Assembly (NCBI RefSeq): GCF_003369925.1
Contig: NZ_LARY01000002.1
Span: 62,001-126,000, forward strand
DNA from: Listeria kieliensis
Lineage (GTDB): Bacteria > Bacillota > Bacilli > Lactobacillales > Listeriaceae
Direction of reading: 5' to 3'
DNA: 64,000 nt
Position numbers and translations under genes: made by a program. Shown here one piece after another: positions 24,445 to 33,204 of this stretch. The first letter of the stretch is position 1; the number at the start of each line of letters is the position of its first letter. A model generated the notes under the pieces. The model was not told the DNA's origin, did not search any database, and saw only the letters and a program-made list of their open reading frames with translations.

Positions 24445-25266
24445 ATGACAATCAAAAAAACGTTAACAGTAGCAGGCTCTGATTCGAGTGGCGGAGCTGG
24501 TCTTCAAGCTGACTTAAAGACGTTTGAAGAATATGGTACATTCGGTTTTAGTGCGATCACAACGATTGTAACGATGGATCCGGATAACAACTGGGCGCAT
24601 GGGGTAACGCCGATTGATGCAGGTCTTGTTCGCGAGCAACTTAAAACCATCCTCTCTGGTGGCCCAGTAGACGCGATGAAAACAGGGATGCTTGGTTCTG
24701 TAGATATTATCCGAGCCACTCGAGAAGCAATAGATCAGTATCAACTCAAAAATGTAGTGATTGATCCGGTTATGGTATGTAAAGGGGAAGATGAACTTAT
24801 TCAACCTGAAAATGCGGAAGCCATCCGTGATTTGCTTCTTCCAGTTGCAACTGTGACAACACCAAATTTATTTGAAGCTGGTCAGCTTTCTGGTTTTGGA
24901 AAACTTGAAACGGTTGAAGACATGAAACGTGCCGCTGAAAAAATTAATCAGCTTGGCGTTAAATATGTTGTTATCAAAGGCGGAAAAGCACTTGAAAGCA
25001 ACAAAGCGATTGATCTTCTTTATGATGGCAAGGATTTCACAATTTATGAAGTAGAAAAAGTGGATACTGATTATAACCACGGTGCTGGTTGTACGTTTGC
25101 TGCTGCAATTACAGCGGGACTTGCAAAAGGAATGAACGTTCCTGAGGCTGTTCAAAAAGCGAAGGATTTTGTGACGGCTGCTATTCAAAATGGGTTTGCT
25201 TTAAACAAATTTATCGGTCCAGTTTGGCACGGCGCCTACAATCAGGCTGAAAAAAGAATTAAATAA
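24445..25266 (+). CDS. pdxK: Pyridoxine/pyridoxal/HMP kinase, ThiD-like
   Basis: 273 residues of the ribokinase fold, ThiD-like PdxK subgroup as in B. subtilis PdxK. Features: GSDSSGGAGLQADLKTF near the N-terminus, DAMKTGMLGS, VVIDPVMVCKGEDELI, TPNLFEAGQLSG and the active-site HGAGCTFAAAITAGLAKG with catalytic Cys/Asp region. It phosphorylates B6 vitamers and hydroxymethylpyrimidine. ATG 24445 follows GGAGGGA. Operon with the HAD gene; terminator follows. Confidence 0.92.
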   Translation: MTIKKTLTVAGSDSSGGAGLQADLKTFEEYGTFGFSAITTIVTMDPDNNWAHGVTPIDAGLVREQLKTILSGGPVDAMKTGMLGSVDIIRATREAIDQYQLKNVVIDPVMVCKGEDELIQPENAEAIRDLLLPVATVTTPNLFEAGQLSGFGKLETVEDMKRAAEKINQLGVKYVVIKGGKALESNKAIDLLYDGKDFTIYEVEKVDTDYNHGAGCTFAAAITAGLAKGMNVPEAVQKAKDFVTAAIQNGFALNKFIGPVWHGAYNQAEKRIK

Positions 25267-25285
25267 ATAGGCGAAAGCCTACTTA

Positions 25286-25320
25286 AAAAAAGCTAAATCG
25301 AATTTGATTTAGCTTTTTTT
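25286..25320 (+). terminator. Terminator of the HAD-pdxK operon
   Basis: A 14-bp stem (25286-25299 with 25306-25319), 6-base loop, long T-run. Confidence 0.88.
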
Positions 25321-25386
25321 ATTTCTTGCATCAACTATTTCATGTATAATAAAGGTGATTTGATTTTAAGGAGGATTTACATAACC

Positions 25387-25950
25387 ATGGAGCAAAATAA
25401 AGAAAAGCTTTCCAAATCGACATCTGATAAAAATTATTTTTGGCCGATTATGATTTTTTCGGCAGTTGCTGTTGTTATCATCTTATTGTTATTCTTTTCG
25501 CCGATTGGCTATCAGGGAACGGTTCATTTTGATTTAACGATTTTACCACGTATGAACGCTATTTTTAATAGTTTTACTTTTGTATTCTTGTTAATTGCAC
25601 TTTGGGCGATTGTAGTGAAGAAAAATATAAAACTTCATCGTGGCTTCATTTTAGCTGCTTTTACTTCTACACTTTTCTTTCTCGTTACTTATTTAAGCTT
25701 CCACTTTTTGTCTTCTGAGCCAAATACTTTCGGTGGAACTGGCTTTGTTCGCCCACTTTATTTTTTCATCTTAATCACACATAGTTTTCTTGCAGCTATT
25801 GTTGTGCCACTTGCTTTATTCGCTCTTGTTTGGGGCTGGACGATGCAAGTTCAAAAACACAAAAAGATTGTGCGCTGGACAATGCCAATTTGGCTTTATG
25901 TGAGCTTTACAGGCGTACTTGTTTATCTCTTTATGGCTCCTTATTATTAA
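25387..25950 (+). CDS. DUF420 membrane protein (YozB/CtaM type)
   Basis: 187 residues with five membrane helices and the conserved histidines of the DUF420 family (LHRGFILAAFTST, THSFLAAIVVPLALFAL, QKHKKIVRWTMPIWLYVSFTGVLVYLF). CtaM of Staphylococcus, in this family, is needed for maturation of heme-A cytochrome oxidase; an equivalent role here is inferred. ATG 25387 follows AAGGAGGA; the alternative upstream frame start lies before it. Ends in a bidirectional palindromic terminator. Confidence 0.85.
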   Translation: MEQNKEKLSKSTSDKNYFWPIMIFSAVAVVIILLLFFSPIGYQGTVHFDLTILPRMNAIFNSFTFVFLLIALWAIVVKKNIKLHRGFILAAFTSTLFFLVTYLSFHFLSSEPNTFGGTGFVRPLYFFILITHSFLAAIVVPLALFALVWGWTMQVQKHKKIVRWTMPIWLYVSFTGVLVYLFMAPYY

Positions 25951-25955
25951 ACACT

Positions 25956-25988
25956 AAAAAACACCTGCCGAATTCGGCAGGTGTTTTT
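25956..25988. terminator. Bidirectional terminator
   Basis: A perfect palindrome centred on GAATTC, with CACCTGCC arms, A-run before and T-run after. It ends the DUF420 gene and the convergent hydrolase gene. Confidence 0.88.
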
Positions 25989-26001
25989 TACGACATCAAA
26001 T

Positions 26002-26907
26002 TTATTTTTTAGCATTTGGAACAGTATCAAGATTAGCATCACTATCCCCTTTAATGCCATCTGGTAAGTTCCATAAAAAGCCACCGACAAGTGTATCGAC
26101 TTCCGCATTTTCATGTAATCCACTATGTGTCACATCAGGCCCTGCAACAATTCGTTCTTGATAGGCTCCTTTTGGGAAAAAGGTTTTCGCATAGAAGACA
26201 CTACTCACTTTGACTAAGCCATCGGAACCTGAATTATTTCGATTTCCAGCAATCGCTAGAACTTGGATATTTGTAGGGATGCTTGCTTTTTCTTTTACAA
26301 GAAGTTGTAAAGCTGCTGAACCAGCCTTTAAATCCTGAGCGGCTGGATCTTTTTGCAATTTAAAGTAACTCGCTTTATCAATTCCCGCAAAAGGAGTTGC
26401 AATCGCAATAAATTTTTGTGGCACTGGGTAAGCCGCATCAGCGGGTGTCTTTTCTAAGTAACTTAAAATCGCTAAGCCGCCCATCGAATGACCAACAAAA
26501 TTAATCGTCTTGACTTGCTCGCGTTCTCGCAAATATCGCATTGCTTTTTGTAACCAAAGTGTTTGTTTTGCTAGGCTTGCTCGGTTATCTTCAAACAAAA
26601 TTTGGACGGCCGAATCTCCATCTTTCTCGTATTTTCCGATTCCGCCAGAAACATCAAGTTTGCCATTTTCAGCAACAGCAATTCGCATTGCAATCTTCTT
26701 ACCGCCAGCTTCGTATCCAAAACGATCTAACATGTGTCCAAACGAATTGGCCGTTCCTTTGTAGCCATGCACAAAAACAGTTGGAATTATTGTTTCTTTC
26801 ACCTTCGCCTCGCTTTTTTCTTGTGCTTTCCAAAAATAAACGCCGAACACGGCTGCACCAATCAATAAAATGACGGCTAGTAAACCAAAAAACTTCGCTT
26901 TTCGCAA
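26002..26907 (-). CDS. Alpha/beta hydrolase, DUF915 family, membrane-anchored or secreted
   Basis: 301 residues. An N-terminal signal anchor (7-26), then an alpha/beta hydrolase fold: oxyanion region PTVFVHGYKGTANSF, nucleophile elbow INFVGHSMGGLAILSYL (Ser of GHSMGG), catalytic Asp in SDGLVKVSS, and His in VTHSGLHENAEV. This is the DUF915 cell-surface hydrolase type of Listeria and lactobacilli. Substrate unknown; lipid or ester hydrolysis is likely. Confidence 0.85.
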   Translation of the reverse strand: MRKAKFFGLLAVILLIGAAVFGVYFWKAQEKSEAKVKETIIPTVFVHGYKGTANSFGHMLDRFGYEAGGKKIAMRIAVAENGKLDVSGGIGKYEKDGDSAVQILFEDNRASLAKQTLWLQKAMRYLREREQVKTINFVGHSMGGLAILSYLEKTPADAAYPVPQKFIAIATPFAGIDKASYFKLQKDPAAQDLKAGSAALQLLVKEKASIPTNIQVLAIAGNRNNSGSDGLVKVSSVFYAKTFFPKGAYQERIVAGPDVTHSGLHENAEVDTLVGGFLWNLPDGIKGDSDANLDTVPNAKK

Positions 26908-26931
26908 GGTGACACTTCCTTTATTTTTAAA

Positions 26932-27666
26932 CTAGGAGCAATCACTTTGATAGGGTTCATCTTTTGAAACCATAAAGATTTTTGTAATTGCTTTTTCTTC
27001 CACGACGACAGCATTTAAACTCCCACCAAATACTGCCCCGCCATCAATATCCATTCTGGTTTGATCTTGAGACAACCAGATTCGGCTAGATCCATCACTA
27101 TGTAAATTCTGAACAGGAGTATGCCCAAAAATAAAAACTTTCCCAGTTCGATTTTCTCCAAACAAAAAGGGCTCACGAATCCAGTAAAAATCACTAGGCT
27201 TCGTATCATACCAGTTTTTAGCGTTAAAATCAACTCCGGCATGAACAAAAACATATTGATTTATTTCATAGTAAAGCGGTCTTGAATCAATAAAAGCAAT
27301 CAAGTCGCCCGACTCTTCCATAATTTTTGTTGCTAACTCTTCTGGAGTCGCAAATTCATCTACATTTTCAAGGAGAAGGGATTGAATTGTTTCCATGCCG
27401 CCTTGACTAATGTAATAACTCATCTTTTCGGCAGGGTTTTTCAACCAATCTAGTAACATCGCTTCGTGGTTTCCTTTCAAAACAACCACATCGGCTTCTT
27501 CATACAATTTTTTCACAAGTCGTAACACCGCTCCCGGATTCTCACCTCGGTCAATCAAGTCACCAACAAATAAAAGTTGCTCTCGTTCTCTGTTCCAGTT
27601 TTTGAGCATCTTCTCAAGCAGTGAAATTTCACCATGAACATCTCCAATCGCAAAAATCGGCTTCAT
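26932..27666 (-). CDS. PPP-family metallophosphatase (serine/threonine phosphatase-like)
   Basis: 244 residues. The PPP signature motifs are intact: GDVHGE (metal ligands D and H), GDLIDRGENPG, LKGNHEAM, HAGVDF and FGHTPVQN. Similar to lambda phosphatase/PrpE-type enzymes and bis(nucleosyl)-tetraphosphatase relatives, so the substrate may be phosphoprotein or Ap4A. I start at ATG 27666, after AGGAGGAGAG; the longer frame has no ribosome site. A hairpin separates it from the small gene upstream. Confidence 0.87.
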   Translation of the reverse strand: MKPIFAIGDVHGEISLLEKMLKNWNREREQLLFVGDLIDRGENPGAVLRLVKKLYEEADVVVLKGNHEAMLLDWLKNPAEKMSYYISQGGMETIQSLLLENVDEFATPEELATKIMEESGDLIAFIDSRPLYYEINQYVFVHAGVDFNAKNWYDTKPSDFYWIREPFLFGENRTGKVFIFGHTPVQNLHSDGSSRIWLSQDQTRMDIDGGAVFGGSLNAVVVEEKAITKIFMVSKDEPYQSDCS

Positions 27667-27694
27667 CGCCTCTCCTCCTTTTCTTGTCAGATGG

Positions 27695-27726
27695 AACAAA
27701 AACGTCCAAGTGAAGCCGGACGTTTT
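27695..27726 (-). terminator. Terminator after the small coiled-coil gene
   Basis: A 9-bp stem (27718-27726 with 27699-27707), 10-base loop, short T-run on the minus strand, in the 82-base gap before the phosphatase gene. Confidence 0.75.
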
Positions 27727-27748
27727 CATTTTTTATCTTTTTCCTAAG

Positions 27749-27952
27749 TCAGTCAATCGGATCCTTACGAAGACGTTCCTCAATTTCTTCAATTTCACGA
27801 CGAATGCTATCAAGGCGCATTTCTGAACTGTTGATCGGTCCATTTTGAAGCATTGGATCCTCGAATCCTGCTGGATCAGCTACAAGTTCTTGATATTCAC
27901 GTCGCAACTCAATCAAGCGATCTTCCAAGTCTTGCCTGCTCTTCTCTTTCAT
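27749..27952 (-). CDS. Small acidic coiled-coil protein
   Basis: 67 residues from ATG 27952, after GGAGGTGG. Two charged helices (SRQDLEDRLIELRREYQELV and SEMRLDSIRREIEEIEERLRK) flank a short loop containing DPAGFEDPMLQNGP, suggesting a helical hairpin. No membrane segment. I do not recognise the family. Gene-like for its RBS, codon use and own terminator. Confidence 0.7.
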   Translation of the reverse strand: MKEKSRQDLEDRLIELRREYQELVADPAGFEDPMLQNGPINSSEMRLDSIRREIEEIEERLRKDPID

Positions 27953-28142
27953 TTTGCCACCTCCACTCTCGGAAACTCTTACCTTCCTTTTCCCCAAAAA
28001 ATAAAAAAACAACCCTTTTTTTGAAAATTAATCGGCCAAATGGATAAAAATACGTTTTCACTGTATTTCGTGAACATTTTATGCTATTTTTAGGATGAAC
28101 TTAACAAAAACTCTATAAAAAAGAAAGGAAGATGACAATATC

Positions 28143-29027
28143 ATGCAATCCATTTCAGAACTACGTCGTTCTGCGCGTGAATCGCTACAAGGCAAATGGG
28201 GTCTAGCCATCGGGATATTTATCCTCAGCTATCTCATCATCGCTGCTGGAAGCTCCATTCTAGGATTTATCCCAATCCTCGGATGGCTTGCTAGTTTTCT
28301 TTTGGTAGGACCTCTTACAATTGGTGTCACTTGGTTCTACCTTTCCTTAAGCCGAAAAGAACGCCCAGATGTTGGCTATATGTTCAGTGGCTTTAACGAC
28401 TTTGGTCGGACTTTACTTGCCTATGTGCTCGTTACACTTTTTACCATGCTTTGGTCGCTACTCTTGATCGTCCCCGGCATTATTAAAATGTATTCGTACT
28501 CACAGACCTACTATATTTTGCGTGACAATCCAGAAATTTCCGCGCTTGATGCCATCACAGAAAGTCGTCACATGATGAACGGCTACAAAGGAAAGCTTTT
28601 CGGGCTTTCTCTCACATTCTTGCTTTGGTATCTAATTCCAGTAGTTATTTTCATTATCGGAGTTGCCGTAATGGGAACCGGAGCTGCTTTTTCAGATGTG
28701 AGTTATTACGGACAGAGTGGTAGCTTTTCTGTTGTTTCACTAGGAGCCGTTCTTGGCGGAAGCTTCGTTTTGTTGCTTGGTTTTCTCGCCTTGGTTGCCG
28801 TTTCGATTTTCATCTATCCCTATTCACAAACGGCTTATGCAGGTTTCCACGACGATTTGTATAGCTTAGTTGAACAAAACTTAGAAGAAAATGACCCTTA
28901 TGAAACAGGTTTCCAAGAAGAATTCGAACAAACCGAAGAACCTAGTGATTCTCACACTGAACAAGTCGATAACCACTCGCAAGAAACAAAAGAAAAAGAT
29001 GACACCGAAAATGACAAAAACAAATAA
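28143..29027 (+). CDS. DUF975 integral membrane protein
   Basis: 294 residues with about six membrane helices. The DUF975 signature is clear: SISELRRSARESLQGKWGLAI at the start, GPLTIGVTWFYLSLSR, then LLLIVPGIIKMYSYSQTYYILRDNP, DAITESRHMMNGYKGKLF and a C-terminal IFIYPYSQTAYAGFH. The tail (about 250-294) is highly acidic and disordered. Function unknown. RBS AAGGAAGATG. The last 29 bases overlap the GNAT gene if that starts at 28999. Confidence 0.88.
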   Translation: MQSISELRRSARESLQGKWGLAIGIFILSYLIIAAGSSILGFIPILGWLASFLLVGPLTIGVTWFYLSLSRKERPDVGYMFSGFNDFGRTLLAYVLVTLFTMLWSLLLIVPGIIKMYSYSQTYYILRDNPEISALDAITESRHMMNGYKGKLFGLSLTFLLWYLIPVVIFIIGVAVMGTGAAFSDVSYYGQSGSFSVVSLGAVLGGSFVLLLGFLALVAVSIFIYPYSQTAYAGFHDDLYSLVEQNLEENDPYETGFQEEFEQTEEPSDSHTEQVDNHSQETKEKDDTENDKNK

Positions 29028-29541
29028 GCTCCTTGTTTCCGGAATCAACTTTTCAATTCGACAAGCAACGCCTGAAGATGCTTCTTCCTTAGAAAAATTG
29101 ATGCTTGAAATTGCCCAGTGGCTAAAAGATAAGGGCTCTACACAGTGGAATGAGTTGTTACAAGGAAAAGACGTTCATCATCTTATGCAAAAAATAACAG
29201 CTAACGAAGTTTTCCTTGTCAGTCAAAATGAACAAATTGCCGGAGCAATGATTTTACAAAACACGCCAAGCGATTGGGATAAATCACTTTGGCAAGAAAA
29301 AACCCATAAAAAAGCTTGCTATTTGCATCGCTTAATGGTTTCTCGTTTATTTAGCGGGTATCAGCTAAGCCTTGCCATGATTAAGTATGCGGAAAGTTTG
29401 ACACGCTCAGAGCAAATTCCAAGATTACGACTTGATACGAAAAGCGATGTGCCTTTTCTAAACAAACTTTATCAATCAGCTGGCTTTACTTTAAAAGGAG
29501 TGCAAAAAGGCTATTCCCTTTATGAAAAAGTCTTATATTAA
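28999..29541 (+). CDS. GNAT-family N-acetyltransferase
   Basis: 180 residues with a GNAT fold: FSIRQATPEDASSLEKLMLE, substrate-binding middle, LHRLMVSRLFSGYQLSLAMI (acetyl-CoA loop, here without the usual GxGxG/A) and C-terminal LRLDTKSDVPFLNKLYQSAGF. Start is uncertain: ATG 28999 and ATG 29011 both lie inside the DUF975 gene without a strong ribosome site, so translation is probably coupled to it. Substrate unknown. Confidence 0.78.
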   Translation: MTPKMTKTNKLLVSGINFSIRQATPEDASSLEKLMLEIAQWLKDKGSTQWNELLQGKDVHHLMQKITANEVFLVSQNEQIAGAMILQNTPSDWDKSLWQEKTHKKACYLHRLMVSRLFSGYQLSLAMIKYAESLTRSEQIPRLRLDTKSDVPFLNKLYQSAGFTLKGVQKGYSLYEKVLY

Positions 29542-29546
29542 GCACA

Positions 29547-29582
29547 AAAAAGACTACCTTCATTTCAAGGTAGTCTTTTTAA
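29547..29582. terminator. Bidirectional terminator
   Basis: A 14-bp perfect stem (29547-29560 with 29567-29580) with a 6-base loop, A-run before and T-run after, between convergent genes. Confidence 0.9.
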
Positions 29583-29590
29583 ATTTCAAC

Positions 29591-30244
29591 TTAACGAAAA
29601 GCATTTGCGCCATAGCTTAAGAGAAGTGTCTTGATTTCATCACTAGCTTCTAAATAACGGCGTTCTTTTAACAACTCGACAATAGCAGTCAGTTGCTTGA
29701 TATTATGTTCCCGCATTTCCTCGGAAAATTGGTTAATTGGATCTGCTGAGAAATAATTGATGTTGAAAAATACTTTTTTTGTCATTTCCTTGTAATAAGG
29801 ATTTCCGGAGTAGTTGATCAAACGTAAGAAAAACTGGTGTTCATTAAAAACATATTCATCCATATCGCGTAAATAAGAAGCACGGTCCATTGATTGTATA
29901 CATTTTTCAAGTTCATCAATATCAATTTCTTCTTCAGTTTGTTCAAGTTTTTCAAGAGTTGCCTTAATAAACAATTCAACCACTTCAAGTAACTGCACAT
30001 AACGTGTGGAATCCACAAGGGTGTCTTTTACAACCACGCCGCTGTAAGTTCTGTAGTCCAAGATGCCTTCTGCAACAAGTGCTGTGATAGCTTTCCGAAT
30101 TGGTGAACGGCTAACCCCTAGCTCTTTAGAAAGTCTTTCTTCCGTTAGATGTTCATTGGGCTTCAATTCACCATTCTTGATTTTTTCAATAACACTGTAA
30201 TAAACAACTTTATCGAGGGTCTTATAGTCTCGTTTACTTTTCAA
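29591..30244 (-). CDS. GntR-family regulator (FCD-like)
   Basis: 217 residues, starting at TTG 30244 with GAAGGAG 9 bases upstream; a TTG six codons earlier overlaps that site. Winged helix at about 10-75: VIEKIKNGELKPNEHLTEER, LSKELGVSRSPIRKAITALVAEGIL. The C-terminal helical effector domain is FCD/VanR-like (LLEVVELFIKATLEKL), though the metal-binding His set is not clear. It is a paralogue of the GntR gene at 33205-33849 on the other side of the YhgE gene. Targets unknown; YhgE is a candidate. Confidence 0.85.
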   Translation of the reverse strand: MKSKRDYKTLDKVVYYSVIEKIKNGELKPNEHLTEERLSKELGVSRSPIRKAITALVAEGILDYRTYSGVVVKDTLVDSTRYVQLLEVVELFIKATLEKLEQTEEEIDIDELEKCIQSMDRASYLRDMDEYVFNEHQFFLRLINYSGNPYYKEMTKKVFFNINYFSADPINQFSEEMREHNIKQLTAIVELLKERRYLEASDEIKTLLLSYGANAFR

Positions 30245-30504
30245 TTTATAACGCTCCTTCAATCGGTGAACTTTCTCATATTATACCACATGCCGTAGCT
30301 GAAACAAAGCTGATTTTTTAGGCTTTTCAAGAATCCATCAAAAAAAACATCTCAAAAAACCAGATAAATGGTACATAGTTCCCATATACCCATGAAAAAG
30401 AACCCCAAAACGAATTTTTGACAACTTTTTGACACTTTTTCCATCCAAATAAATTCTTATTGTTTCTGATTTCTTTTTTGATTGTATACCAAAAGAAGTG
30501 ATTA

Positions 30505-33192
30505 TTAATGAATTAATTTACTTTGTTTTGCTTTTGCTGAAAGTTTCGGCACGATTCGATCAAGTGGTTTTTTCAGAAGTGTCCCAATCAAGATAAATAA
30601 AATCATAAAGCCAAGCAAGACAGCAATATCTAGATAAGCACCTGGCCAGTAAATCCCTCCTACACTTTCGCGAATTAAGTTCACCGCATACGTAAACGGT
30701 AAGAATGGATAAATGGCTTGGAAAAACGGTGGTGACACTTGAATTGGGAAGTTTCCACCTGCCCCAGAAATTTGTAGAACAAGGAGAATAATCGCAATTC
30801 CCTTTCCGACATTATTAAATAAAGAAACAAGCGTGTAAACAATCGTCATAAAGACCATGCTGATGAAAAGACTAAACAGTACATGCCAAACAGGTTCACG
30901 AATATAGACATGGAGTAAGAAAATATTTCCAATAGTCACTGTCAAAGCTTGTAAAAAACCAATAGAAAGAAAAGTTAAAAGTCGTCCAAAATAGCGATGA
31001 ATGTTCGTGAAGATGCCACCTGGAACCTCAACATCAACCCGGAGAAGTGAAATCACAAGAAGAGCCCCTACCCAAAGACAAAGCGCCGTGTAAAACGGTG
31101 AAGAAGCAGAGCCGTAATTTGGAATCTTGTAGTATTCGGTTTGATTAAGCTGTACTGGGCTCGCGATAAAGTCACTATCCTTATCGGCATCATTACGAAG
31201 AAACGAGATAATTTCTTGCAGATTATATTCTTTATCAAAATCGTTAATCTTAGAAGCCGCTTGGTTGATGGCTTTTTCAAATGTAGGAAGTTCGTTCCTC
31301 GAAAGGTCAGCTGCAATCGTTACGGCCTTTTCAAGTTCGGGCATTTTTTCTTTAATCAACTGAGAAGCATTTTTCAACTCTTTTTCAAGATGCGGTAAGT
31401 CATTCCGAACAAAATCTCCAGCACGATGTAATTTTGTCTTAATCGCAGGAAAATCATTTTGATAAAAGATTGCTGCTTGATTGATTCCAGAAATCACTTG
31501 ATCTAATTTCGTATCAATTAACTGAGAAGTTTCCTTCAAGATTTTTTCAATTTCTGGAAGCTTCGCTTGAAATTCTTTCAAATACGTTTGACCCGTTTGA
31601 AGGGTCTTTTTCGAATTCGCGAGTACATCAGCAATCTCAGGCAATTTCCCTTGCGCCGTTTTCAAGAGTTCACGCGAGCTTGTCAAGTCCTTTTTAATTT
31701 GACTAAGCCCCGCCTTAATTCTTGGAACAATCGTACTATCATATTCTCCAAGAATTTGGTCCAGCTTGCCGCTAACTTGTTTCGCCTCACTATTTAAGCG
31801 ATCTACGAGCTCTTTTGTTGGTTGTTTACCCGCCTGAACATCTTGCTTCAACTTCTCAACTGTCTCTTTTTGTTCAGCTAATACTTGTTTCATTCCCGAC
31901 AAATCAGAAATAAAACTATCTAAAGGGTGATTCGGAAGGGTATCATTGAGCTCCGTTAAAAGATCAATTTGCTTAGTGAGTATCTCTTCCAGGTCCGCCA
32001 TTTGTTTTTCAATTTGATTTAGCGCCTTTAAAGCTTCCTCTGGAGTCAAATTCCCATTTTTAAGATCATCCGTAATCGCAACAACATTATCTGCAACTTG
32101 TTTCATCAGCGTCAAATTAGTCTTGATTGCCGGCGCCACCGTATCAAAAGAAGCATCCACTTGATCTGCAAATTTCGATACTTCACTCGCATATTTGCTA
32201 CCATCTGCAGCAATTTTTTTTACTTCTGGAAGCGCCGCTTCCGCCGTATTAATAATCCCAAGCGCTTGACTAGATTCATCTAAGGCATCATTCAGCGTTT
32301 TCTTCACCGTACCAAAATTTGCCGCTACTTCGTTAATACCAGCTGCCACTTTGCGAATTTCAGGTATCTTCGTTTGCAGCGTTAAAATTTCTCCACCCAG
32401 TTCATCCATTTTAGGAATGGCCGCTTCCACTTTCAGCAACTCAGATGCAGCTTCATTTAGTTCCGGTATGCGGTCACTCAGTTCTTCGACTTGTGCTGCT
32501 TTTTCTTTGATATCCGGAAGTTTCAACTCAATTTTCTGCGCTTCTTCTCCCATTTTGTTCATTTCTGGAATAGCATCCTGAACCGCAAAAACTTTATTTT
32601 TCACCTTTCGAATAGTTGGTAGTTCATTTTCAAGGTCAATCCCAGCTTTATTAAACTCGGCAAGTACAGACTTACTGACCGTTCCAACAAACTCACTACT
32701 AATTTGATTCACAATTGTTGAAGCTCCTGCGTCTGTCATCTTGGGTGCTATCGCATTGATTTTTTCATTTACCGAATAATCGATCTGTGGTTTCTTCGCA
32801 TCATCTGTCACAACAGATACCATATCCTTCGAAAAATCTGCTGGGATGTGGATAGCCGCATAATATTTGCCGCTTTTTACGCCCTTCTGCGCTTCGTCGT
32901 TGCTGACAAAAGTCCATCCTAGCTTATCATTTTTTTTCAAGTTTTTCTTGAGTTCCGTCCCTACATTTACCGTTTGGTCTTGTCCAGGAACAGAAACTTC
33001 CGCACCTTTATCATCGATGGAAACTGCTACCTTAATCCCCTTGGTATTCGAATATGGATCCCAAAGCGCTTCAATGTTGAACCACGCATAAAGCGAAGGC
33101 AAAATAATTAGAGCAACAACAAGGAGAAGTGCAAGTGGCGCTTTAAAAACTCGACGCCAGTCTAAAATAAAAATTCCAAGTACTTTTTTTAT
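30505..33192 (-). CDS. YhgE/Pip-family membrane protein with apparent ATA start
   Basis: About 895 residues. The frame is open from the stop at 33205-33207, and the first ordinary start (TTG 33102) lies inside the conserved LPSLYAWFNIEALWDPY motif. The family N-terminus is encoded upstream: IKKVLGIFILDWRRVFKAPL, then a membrane helix. ATA at 33192-33190 lies 6 bases after GGAGGAG, exactly where ATG would be expected. After the first helix comes a large extracytoplasmic part (about 60-680), with many heptad-like repeats of the LPEIxK/IPELNEA kind forming coiled coil, then about six C-terminal membrane helices. The family is linked to phage infection and type VII secretion accessory proteins; function is not settled. 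Confidence 0.8.
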   Translation of the reverse strand: MKKVLGIFILDWRRVFKAPLALLLVVALIILPSLYAWFNIEALWDPYSNTKGIKVAVSIDDKGAEVSVPGQDQTVNVGTELKKNLKKNDKLGWTFVSNDEAQKGVKSGKYYAAIHIPADFSKDMVSVVTDDAKKPQIDYSVNEKINAIAPKMTDAGASTIVNQISSEFVGTVSKSVLAEFNKAGIDLENELPTIRKVKNKVFAVQDAIPEMNKMGEEAQKIELKLPDIKEKAAQVEELSDRIPELNEAASELLKVEAAIPKMDELGGEILTLQTKIPEIRKVAAGINEVAANFGTVKKTLNDALDESSQALGIINTAEAALPEVKKIAADGSKYASEVSKFADQVDASFDTVAPAIKTNLTLMKQVADNVVAITDDLKNGNLTPEEALKALNQIEKQMADLEEILTKQIDLLTELNDTLPNHPLDSFISDLSGMKQVLAEQKETVEKLKQDVQAGKQPTKELVDRLNSEAKQVSGKLDQILGEYDSTIVPRIKAGLSQIKKDLTSSRELLKTAQGKLPEIADVLANSKKTLQTGQTYLKEFQAKLPEIEKILKETSQLIDTKLDQVISGINQAAIFYQNDFPAIKTKLHRAGDFVRNDLPHLEKELKNASQLIKEKMPELEKAVTIAADLSRNELPTFEKAINQAASKINDFDKEYNLQEIISFLRNDADKDSDFIASPVQLNQTEYYKIPNYGSASSPFYTALCLWVGALLVISLLRVDVEVPGGIFTNIHRYFGRLLTFLSIGFLQALTVTIGNIFLLHVYIREPVWHVLFSLFISMVFMTIVYTLVSLFNNVGKGIAIILLVLQISGAGGNFPIQVSPPFFQAIYPFLPFTYAVNLIRESVGGIYWPGAYLDIAVLLGFMILFILIGTLLKKPLDRIVPKLSAKAKQSKLIH

Positions 33193-33204
33193 TTTAATCT
33201 CCTC

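Noticed and set aside
25956-25988. Perfect palindrome centred on GAATTC as a regulator binding site
   Set aside because: It lies between two convergent stop codons with A- and T-runs on the two sides, so a bidirectional terminator explains it.
31068-32581. Several 60-85 codon frames on both strands inside the YhgE gene
   Set aside because: They are shadows of the repetitive coiled-coil coding sequence, without ribosome sites.
30505-33102. YhgE gene as a pseudogene truncated at its N-terminus
   Set aside because: The frame stays open through the whole conserved N-terminus with a perfect Shine-Dalgarno; only the start codon is unusual, so it is treated as intact.
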